Shown piece after piece: positions 19,607 to 26,066 of a stretch of DNA of 64,000 bases. The notes under the pieces are model-generated. The model was given only the letters and a program-made list of their open reading frames with translations, was not told where the DNA came from and ran no database searches. This DNA comes from Streptomyces daqingensis. Its GTDB lineage: Bacteria > Actinomycetota > Actinomycetes > Streptomycetales > Streptomycetaceae. A program made the translations under genes and the position numbers. Position 1 is the stretch's first letter. Each line of letters starts with the position of its first letter. The stretch spans positions 1-64,000 of the forward strand of contig NZ_BMMP01000016.1 in the NCBI RefSeq assembly GCF_014645895.1, given 5' to 3'.

Positions 19607-21246
19607 CTCCCCGAGGGTTCGGACGAGGGCTCGGCCTGCTCCGGCTCCGTCTCGCCGCCCTTGAGCGGCACCTCCTTGATCCACCAGGAGGCGGCGAAGC
19701 AGATCAGGGCGGTGGCGGCGGCGATGAGGAAGACGGTGTGCGTGCCGTCGGCGACGGCGTGCTCGTAGATCTCCCGTACGGAGGCGGGCAGCCGCTCCAG
19801 CGAGGCGGCGTCCAGCTGGGCGGGCACCTCGCCGCCGGCACCGGCGGGGGCGCCGGCGGCAGCGGCCTTCTCCGTCATCGTCTCCCGCACGCGGTCCGCG
19901 AAGAGGGTGCCCATCAGGGCGACGCCGAACGAGCCGCCGATCGTACGGAAGAGCGTGGTGGTGGACGACGCGACGCCTATGTCCTTCAGGTCGACGCTGT
20001 TCTGCGCGATGAGCATCGTCAGCTGCATCAGGAAGCCCATGCCGGCGCCGAGGACGACCATGTAGAGCGCCGAGGTGGTGCGGCTGGTGCCGACGTCCAT
20101 CTGCGCCAGCAGGTAGAGGCCGGCGGGGATGAGCGCGGAGCCGATGATCGGGTACGCCCGGTACCTGCCCGTACGGGTGGTGGCACGCCCGGTGACGACG
20201 GAGACGACCATCATCGGCAGCAGCACGGGCAGGAGCAGCAGCCCCGAGTTGGTGGCGGAGGCGCCCTGGACGCTCTGCTGGTAGAGGGGCAGGAAGGTCA
20301 TGGCGCCGAACATGACGAAGCCGAGCAGGAACCCGATGAGGGTGACGAGCGAGAAGTTGCGGCTGCGGAAGACGCCCAGCGGCAGCACCGGTTCGGACGC
20401 GCGGCGCTCCACCAGCAGGAATCCGGCGACGGACGCCGCGGCCAGCCCTCCGAGCCCGAGGATCATGCCCGACGACCAGTCGTACTCCGTCCCTCCCCAG
20501 CTGGTGACCAGGACGGCCGCGGTGATCCCCACGGTCAGCAGGGCGGCGCCCGCGTAGTCGATCCGTCCCTGGGAGCGGTGCCGGGGCAGGTGCAGCAGGG
20601 TGGTGACGAGCGTGAGGGCGATCGCTCCGAGCGGGATGTTGATGTAGAAGGCCCAGCGCCAGCCGAGGTGGTCGGTGAGGGTTCCGCCGACGAGCGGCCC
20701 GCCGATCATGGCGAACGACATCACCCCGGCCATCATGCCCATGTACTTGCCGCGCTCGCGGGGCGGTACGAGCTCGCCCATGATCGCCATCGCGCCGACC
20801 ATGAGGCCGCCCGCGCCGAGCCCCTGCAAGGCGCGGAAGCCGATGAGCTGGGACATGGTCTGCGCGGCCCCCGAGGTGACGGAGCCGGCGAGGAAGATCA
20901 GGATCGAGGTGAGGAAGACGCCCTTGCGCCCGTACATGTCGCCGATCTTTCCCCAGAGCGGGGTGGAGGCGGCTGTCGTGAGGGTGTAGGCGGTCACGAC
21001 CCAGGAGAGGTGCTCCAGGCCGCCGAGCTCTCCGACGATGGTCGGCATGGCGGTGCCGACGATCATGTTGTCGAGCATCGCCAGCATGATGGCGATCATC
21101 AGGGCGAAGACAGCCAGCCCCGTGCTGCGGGAGCCCGTCTCCGGCCCGGTGTCCTCGCCCTTGTGCGGTGCCGCGGTGCCCTCGCTGCCGCCCCCGCGGC
21201 CGTGCTCGCCGCCTTCCGAGGCGCGCGGCTCCCCGTCCGTCACCAT
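19591..21246 (-). CDS. MFS transporter, DHA2/EmrB-QacA family
   Basis: This is a drug/proton antiporter of the 14-helix class, 551 residues long. Motif A in the form GKIGDMYGRKGVF, the LDNMIVGTAMPTI segment in helix 1 and the motif C-like GPLVGGTLTDHLGWRWAFYINIP region are clear. A charged N-terminal extension of about 40 residues precedes helix 1. The ATG at 21246 follows a CGGGGGG run. The gene is divergent from a TetR regulator and the intergenic space carries two matching palindromes, the standard layout of an efflux pump repressed by its neighbour and induced by its substrate. Confidence 0.94.
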   Translation of the reverse strand: MVTDGEPRASEGGEHGRGGGSEGTAAPHKGEDTGPETGSRSTGLAVFALMIAIMLAMLDNMIVGTAMPTIVGELGGLEHLSWVVTAYTLTTAASTPLWGKIGDMYGRKGVFLTSILIFLAGSVTSGAAQTMSQLIGFRALQGLGAGGLMVGAMAIMGELVPPRERGKYMGMMAGVMSFAMIGGPLVGGTLTDHLGWRWAFYINIPLGAIALTLVTTLLHLPRHRSQGRIDYAGAALLTVGITAAVLVTSWGGTEYDWSSGMILGLGGLAAASVAGFLLVERRASEPVLPLGVFRSRNFSLVTLIGFLLGFVMFGAMTFLPLYQQSVQGASATNSGLLLLPVLLPMMVVSVVTGRATTRTGRYRAYPIIGSALIPAGLYLLAQMDVGTSRTTSALYMVVLGAGMGFLMQLTMLIAQNSVDLKDIGVASSTTTLFRTIGGSFGVALMGTLFADRVRETMTEKAAAAGAPAGAGGEVPAQLDAASLERLPASVREIYEHAVADGTHTVFLIAAATALICFAASWWIKEVPLKGGETEPEQAEPSSEPSGSVTPV

Positions 21247-21265
21247 GAGACCCCCCGTTTCGTTT

Positions 21266-21283
21266 ACTTGCCGCCCGGCTAGT
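21266..21283. promoter_or_regulatory. TetR operator 1
   Basis: ACTTGCCG-CC-CGGCTAGT, an 18-base palindrome with one mismatch between half-sites. It lies 20 bases from the MFS start and matches the second site in inverted order. Likely bound by the divergent TetR regulator. Confidence 0.65.
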
Positions 21284-21311
21284 TGCCTACGATGGGCACG
21301 GTAGGACGGTC

Positions 21312-21329
21312 GCTAGCCGGGCGTCAAGT
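21312..21329. promoter_or_regulatory. TetR operator 2
   Basis: GCTAGCCG-GG-CGTCAAGT, related to operator 1 through a 19-base inverted repeat with a single mismatch (21264-21282 versus 21313-21331). The two centres are 46 bases apart. It lies about 30 bases before the TetR start, so it would serve autorepression. Confidence 0.65.
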
Positions 21330-21357
21330 AAGTTTCTGGGACGAGAGGCCGAGGCTG

Positions 21358-21921
21358 ATGAGCAGGGGCAACACGCGGCAGCGCATCCAGGACGTCGCCC
21401 TGGAACTGTTCGCGCAACGCGGTTACGAGAAGACCTCGCTCCGTGAGATCGCCGAGCACCTCGACGTGACGAAAGCGGCCCTCTACTACCACTTCAAGAG
21501 CAAGGAGGACATCGTCGTCAGCCTCTTCCAGGACCTGGCGGAGCCCTGCGACGAGCTGGTGGCATGGGCGGAGCAGCAGCGCCCGGCCACCCTGGAGGTG
21601 AAGCTGGAGGTGCTGCGGCGCTACAGCGAGGCCCTGTTCAAGGCCGCCCCGCTCTTCCGGTTCATACAGGAGAACCAGGCGACGATGCGCGAGCTCAGCA
21701 TCGGCGAGACCTTCAAGGAGAGGGTGCGCACCCTGGTGGACGTGCTGCAGATCCCGGACGCGCCGCTGACCGATCAAGTGCGCTGCTCCGCAGCCGTGTT
21801 CACCATCCACACGGGGATGTTCAGCCTGCAGGAGACCGAAGGCGACCCCGAGGACAAGCGGAAAGCCGTCCTCGAGGTCGCCCAGGAGCTGGTGACCACG
21901 GCGCACCGCGACCGCGGCTGA
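21358..21921 (+). CDS. TetR family regulator of the MFS pump
   Basis: The 187-residue protein has a classic TetR N-terminus (TRQRIQDVALELFAQRGYEKTSLREIAEHLDV, then KAALYYHFKSKEDIV in the recognition helix and turn) and a helical ligand pocket. The ATG at 21358 is chosen since it starts directly before the DNA-binding domain; the frame extends 25 codons upstream across the operator sites, which makes an earlier start unlikely. Divergent placement and two shared palindromes indicate that it represses both itself and the efflux gene. Confidence 0.93.
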   Translation: MSRGNTRQRIQDVALELFAQRGYEKTSLREIAEHLDVTKAALYYHFKSKEDIVVSLFQDLAEPCDELVAWAEQQRPATLEVKLEVLRRYSEALFKAAPLFRFIQENQATMRELSIGETFKERVRTLVDVLQIPDAPLTDQVRCSAAVFTIHTGMFSLQETEGDPEDKRKAVLEVAQELVTTAHRDRG

Positions 21922-21979
21922 CACCCGGCTCCGCGGAGTGGGCCTGAGGGTGCCCGGCCCGCGGAGCGGACGGGCGGGG

Positions 21980-22702
21980 TCAGACCTTGACGCCGTGGGA
22001 GCGCATCGCGTCGACCGGGTCCTTGCCGGAGCCGTACTCGGCGGTGTTGCGGATCTCGAAGTGCAGGTGCGGGCCCGAGGAGTTGCCGGTGGAGCCCGAC
22101 AGGCCGATCTTCTGGCCGGTCTGCACCTTCTGACCAGGCTTGACGTTCACCTTCGAGAGGTGGGCGTACTGCGAGTACGTGTTGTCGTCGTGCTTGATCA
22201 CGATCGCGTTGCCGTACGAAGAGCCGTCGCCCGCACCGTTGGGGCCGGCCTTGACGACGGTGCCGCCGTGCACTGCCTTGACGGGGGTGCCGGTCGGCAC
22301 GGCGAAGTCCTGACCCGAGTGCTTCTGGGCCCAGCGTCCGCCGCTGTTGCCGTAGCCGGCGCTCAGCTCGTACTTGCCGGACACGGGCTTGGTCCAGGAG
22401 TTGGCCTTCTTCGAAGCGGCGGGGCGCTCGGCGCTACGTGACGCCTTGCCGTCCCCGGCACGCTCGGCCGCCTTCTTCTGGGCCTCCGCCGCCTTGGTCT
22501 GCTGGTCGGCCTGGGCCCGCGCGGAGTCCGCGAGCAGGGACGCGGTCTTTGACGCGAAGACGTCGCCCTGCTCGGAAGAGTGGGCGGCAACCGCCGAGCC
22601 CGCACCCAGCACCAGCGACGCACCGACACCGGCCGCTATTACCGCGGACCTGGCACGAGCACGGCCGAAGGGCTTGCGCGCGTTCTTGGGGGTCTTCGAC
22701 AT
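21980..22702 (-). CDS. Secreted M23 family metallopeptidase
   Basis: It should cleave peptidoglycan cross-bridges or related peptides outside the cell. The 240-residue precursor has a signal peptide (basic KPFGRARARS then a hydrophobic stretch to AGSAVAAH, about residues 13-40), an Ala/Lys/Gln-rich helical linker and the LytM domain with zinc ligands in HSGQDFAVP (His-x3-Asp) and HLHFEI. The ATG at 22702 has GGAGGT upstream (22712-22717). A long structured 5' region precedes it and the first NACHT gene is divergent on the other side. Confidence 0.93.
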   Translation of the reverse strand: MSKTPKNARKPFGRARARSAVIAAGVGASLVLGAGSAVAAHSSEQGDVFASKTASLLADSARAQADQQTKAAEAQKKAAERAGDGKASRSAERPAASKKANSWTKPVSGKYELSAGYGNSGGRWAQKHSGQDFAVPTGTPVKAVHGGTVVKAGPNGAGDGSSYGNAIVIKHDDNTYSQYAHLSKVNVKPGQKVQTGQKIGLSGSTGNSSGPHLHFEIRNTAEYGSGKDPVDAMRSHGVKV

Positions 22703-23166
22703 ACGGGTACTACCTCCGAATGGCTTGGGGGGACCCCGAGCCGTGGGACCTCGGGGGGACAAAACATTGGTAACCCGTCCCATCCGGCATACCAAAGAGC
22801 CTTATTACTAATGAGGACGGCGAGAACAGACCGGACAGGAAGTACCCTTAAGGATTATTCGGACAGCATCCAAGCGGCCGTCGTGCTGTGCTCGGCGCTC
22901 TGTGCGTTGCCCGTCGGTGGCCCCGGCCTCCGCGGCACAGGACGGTGGGGACCCTCCTAAGTCCGCTCGTAGGCGGCGGAAGGGCTGTGCCTCAGCTCAC
23001 CTGGAGACGCCCCCGGAGGGCGCCGAACTCCGCTCGTCAGCGGTCCCTGTGTGGTCCAGGTCGCATCACCGTGCGCGCACCGCCGTGCGGCGAGCGTGCG
23101 TCCGCGGCGGGTCTGCAACTCCCCAACTCCCGCGCCCGCGGCCCCGGCGTCACCTACGATCCGCCC
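22703..23166. promoter_or_regulatory. Divergent region between M23 peptidase and first NACHT gene
   Basis: No gene is supported here. The half nearest the peptidase contains an unusually AT-rich block (about 22760-22862), probably its promoter. Two perfect hairpins lie in its 5' leader: CCCCGAG/CTCGGGG (22734-22740 with 22750-22756) and TTGGTA/TACCAA (22767-22772 with 22790-22795). The half nearest the NACHT gene is GC-rich and ends in TACGAT (23155-23160), 6 bases before its ATG. The c-di-AMP riboswitch common before cell-wall hydrolase genes was looked for and not recognised. Confidence 0.5.
23155..23160 (+). promoter_or_regulatory. -10 box of leaderless NACHT gene 1
   Basis: TACGAT followed by 6 bases and the ATG at 23167. 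It suggests a leaderless message and supports this start over the open frame extending upstream. Confidence 0.45.
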
Positions 23167-25785
23167 ATGGAGCCCGCCACCATGGCCACGCGACTCGCTT
23201 CCAGCGCGGTCGCACCCATCGTCAGGAAGCTCTTCGTGCACGAAGGGGCCGGCGCGGACCTGGTCGACAGGCCGGTCCGGATCTCCGCTCTCGTCTCCTT
23301 CAGAGGTGAGCAGCGCACCCTCACGGAACGGGATCTGCGCAAGCTGGCCGGAGAGTTGACCGACAGGGCCGTCAAGGCGGCCGGGCCGCTCGAGGCGCCC
23401 GATCCGCCGACGCGGCGCGAGCTTGCCGACGCCCTCGCCACGGCCCTGCACAGCATCGGCGACCTCGACATGGACGACGTGCAGGCCGTGCGCCTCGGCC
23501 CGGAAGGCCTCGCCCGCCAACTCACGGCCCCGGCCTCGCTGTCGGAGGCCGCCGAAGCGCGCTTCCGTCCGCTCCTGCACACCGCCTGCCTGCACATCCT
23601 GAACTTCTTCAGCCGGCGCTCGACGTTCATCCCCCGCACGCTGATGGAGCAGACCCAGCAGCTCGACCGGCTCGTCAGCATCACCGACCTGCTGATGGAG
23701 CGCGTCCCCGCGCGGTCCGCCGAGGACGGGCGCTTCGAGCAGCGGTACGCCGAGCACATCGCCCGCAAGCACGGCGAACTGACCATCTACGGACTGGATC
23801 CGGGCCGTGCCCGTGAGTGGCGTCTCGACTCCGCCTACATATCCCTGGAGGCCACCCAGGACGCCGGCGGCTCCCTGCGTACGGCGACCTCCCTCGCCGC
23901 CGACCGCGTGCTGGCCGTCCACGACCGCGTCCTGCTGCGCGGCGCCGCCGGATGCGGCAAGACGACGCTGCTGCAGTGGCTGGCGGTGACCGCCGCGCGC
24001 CAGACCTACGACGAGCACCTCGCACACCTGCTGGGCCGCGTCCCCTTCGTGCTGCCGCTGCGCCGCGTCGTCCGGGACGGCCTGCCGCCCACGCCGGACC
24101 GCTTCCTGCACGCCGTGCGCAGCGGCCTCGCGGGGGCGCAGCCCGCAGGGTGGGCCGAGCGGGTCCTGGGCGCGGGGCGCGGGCTGCTGCTCGTCGACGG
24201 GATCGACGAGGTGCCCCAGGCGCACCGTGAGGAGATCCGGCGCTGGCTGAGGGAGTTGATGGGCGACTTCCCGGGGAACCTGTGGCTCGTCACGTCCCGC
24301 CCGTCGGCCGTACGGGAGGACTGGCTCGCGGACGAGGGGTTCGCGGAGGTGTCCCTGGCACCCATGTCACGCCACGACGTCGCCGCGTTCATCAGGCGGT
24401 GGCACAGCGCCGCCGACGCGGAGCCCGGCCTCGCCGACTCCCTCGTCGCAGCCGTGCGCACCAACCCTGACCTGGGCAGGCTGGCCGTCAACCCCCTCAT
24501 GTGCGGTCTGCTGTGCACGCTCCACAGGGACCGGCACGGGTCCCTCCCCTACGGCCGCAGGGATCTCTACGACGCGGCCCTGTCGCTGCTGCTGGAGCGG
24601 CGCGACCGGGAGCGTGCCGTGGCCGTCCCCGACGAGCTGCGGCTGACGAAGGACGTGCAGATCCAGCTGCTTCAGCGGCTCGCGTACTGGATGATCCGCA
24701 ACGACCGCGCCGAGATGGAGGAGCGCGACGTCGTGGCCCAGCTCGAGCGCTGCGTCTCGCGGATGGGGTACGTCGGGGCGACGCCGTACGAGCTCTTCCG
24801 GCACCTCCTCGACCGTTCGGGGCTGCTGCGCGAACCGGCCCAGGGACGCGTCGACTTCGTCCACCGCACCTTCCAGGACGCCCTCGGCGCCAAGGCGGCC
24901 GTGGAGGAGGGCGACTTCCCGCTGCTGCTCGACAACGCCCACAAGGACCAGTGGCAGGACGTCATCCGCATGGCGGTGGCCCATGCCCAGCCCGCTGACC
25001 GGGTGCGCCTGCTGCGCGGCCTGGTCGCCCAGGTGCCCGCGGAGGGCGGCGCGGAGGGCGGCCTTTCCGTCGGCGACCACCGGCTGACAACCCGGCGGGG
25101 GCCGTCCCGGGACAGCGTCCGCGGCCTGCTGCTGGCCGCGGCCTGCCTCGAGCAGGCCACCGACGTGCCTTCGCAAGTGCGGGCCGAGATCACGGAGCGC
25201 ACGGCGCGGCTCCTCCCTCCGCGGACGACGTCCGCGGCACGCCACGTGGCCGACATCGGCGGTCCCGTGCTGCTGAGCCTGCTGCCGGGCCCCGAGGGGC
25301 TGACGGACGAGGAGGCCGTCCGCACCGTCGTGGCCGCTTCGAGGACGGGGACGGACGCCGCGCTGCCCGTGCTCGCCCGCTTCCGTGACAGCGCGTCGCT
25401 CGGTCTCAGGCGCCAACTCGTGTGGGCGTGGCACCGATTCGACACCGACGAGTACGCGCGCGAGGTCATCGCCCACTTGGACGAGTCCGAGCTGTACTTC
25501 TCGGCGCACGGGGTGAGCCACCTCCGGGCGCTGGCCGGGATGGGCGGCCGGGAACGCATCCAGATCGTGGGCAGCTACCATCCCCGGCAGCTCGTCGAGC
25601 ACATCGATCCCGGGCGGCTGACGCACCTGTGGCTCCGGGACGGCTACGCGCGTCACGACGGCGAGGACTGGCTCGCCGCCTTCCCCCGCCTGCGGACTCT
25701 CGTCCTGCCGGGGACGACGCCCGGGTACGTGCGGCAGGTCCTTCCCGCCGGCCTCTCCGTCGTGATGGAGGGCGAATTGGTCTGA
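23167..25785 (+). CDS. NACHT-domain STAND NTPase with LRR-like C-terminus (copy 1)
   Basis: The 872-residue protein is a signal-transducing NTPase related to animal NLRs and to bacterial NACHT anti-phage proteins. An all-helical N-terminal domain (about 1-150, opening MEPATMATRLASSAV) precedes the NACHT module: Walker A GAAGCGKTT (259-267), Walker B LLLVDGIDE (340-348) with the extra acidic residues typical of NACHT, LVTSRPSAV (sensor), and winged-helix elements NPLMCGLLC and FVHRTFQD. The C-terminus ends in leucine-rich-repeat-like LTHLWL and FPRLRTLVL. In the winged helix DALGAK replaces the usual YLAAK. No effector enzyme domain is recognisable. It is followed by a paralogue on the same strand. 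Confidence 0.88.
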   Translation: MEPATMATRLASSAVAPIVRKLFVHEGAGADLVDRPVRISALVSFRGEQRTLTERDLRKLAGELTDRAVKAAGPLEAPDPPTRRELADALATALHSIGDLDMDDVQAVRLGPEGLARQLTAPASLSEAAEARFRPLLHTACLHILNFFSRRSTFIPRTLMEQTQQLDRLVSITDLLMERVPARSAEDGRFEQRYAEHIARKHGELTIYGLDPGRAREWRLDSAYISLEATQDAGGSLRTATSLAADRVLAVHDRVLLRGAAGCGKTTLLQWLAVTAARQTYDEHLAHLLGRVPFVLPLRRVVRDGLPPTPDRFLHAVRSGLAGAQPAGWAERVLGAGRGLLLVDGIDEVPQAHREEIRRWLRELMGDFPGNLWLVTSRPSAVREDWLADEGFAEVSLAPMSRHDVAAFIRRWHSAADAEPGLADSLVAAVRTNPDLGRLAVNPLMCGLLCTLHRDRHGSLPYGRRDLYDAALSLLLERRDRERAVAVPDELRLTKDVQIQLLQRLAYWMIRNDRAEMEERDVVAQLERCVSRMGYVGATPYELFRHLLDRSGLLREPAQGRVDFVHRTFQDALGAKAAVEEGDFPLLLDNAHKDQWQDVIRMAVAHAQPADRVRLLRGLVAQVPAEGGAEGGLSVGDHRLTTRRGPSRDSVRGLLLAAACLEQATDVPSQVRAEITERTARLLPPRTTSAARHVADIGGPVLLSLLPGPEGLTDEEAVRTVVAASRTGTDAALPVLARFRDSASLGLRRQLVWAWHRFDTDEYAREVIAHLDESELYFSAHGVSHLRALAGMGGRERIQIVGSYHPRQLVEHIDPGRLTHLWLRDGYARHDGEDWLAAFPRLRTLVLPGTTPGYVRQVLPAGLSVVMEGELV

Positions 25786-26066
25786 GAGCACGGGGCGTCC
25801 GGTGACCCCCCGGCGCAACTCGGGCTCGGGACGGTTCACTTGAGGGCGAGGACGGGACGTGAGGTCTGTGGCCGCGGGCCCGGGCGCCCGCATAGGCTGG
25901 AGGGTGTGTCCGCGGCCTGACGCAGAGTCAGCCACCAAGGCAGGATCGGTTCGACGCCCCTCCCCGGGCTCACGTCGTCCGGTCCGCGTCCGAGGCGGGC
26001 GCCGCAGACCGAGCCGCCGCCCACATCAGCCGAGAGCCAGCAGCCCTGCCGGGAGCCCCTCAGCCC
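25786..26066 (+). promoter_or_regulatory. Spacer between NACHT genes with candidate promoter
   Basis: TAGGCT (25893-25898) is followed 7 bases later by a GTG (25906) that opens only a four-codon frame (GTG TCC GCG GCC TGA). It may therefore drive NACHT gene 2 with a 160-base leader containing a tiny leaderless ORF. Otherwise the spacer shows nothing notable. Confidence 0.3.

Noticed and set aside
22703..22980. c-di-AMP (ydaO-yuaA) riboswitch before the M23 peptidase gene
   Set aside because: Expected from related genes and from nearby disA, but the conserved sequence blocks could not be recognised by eye; only generic hairpins are present.
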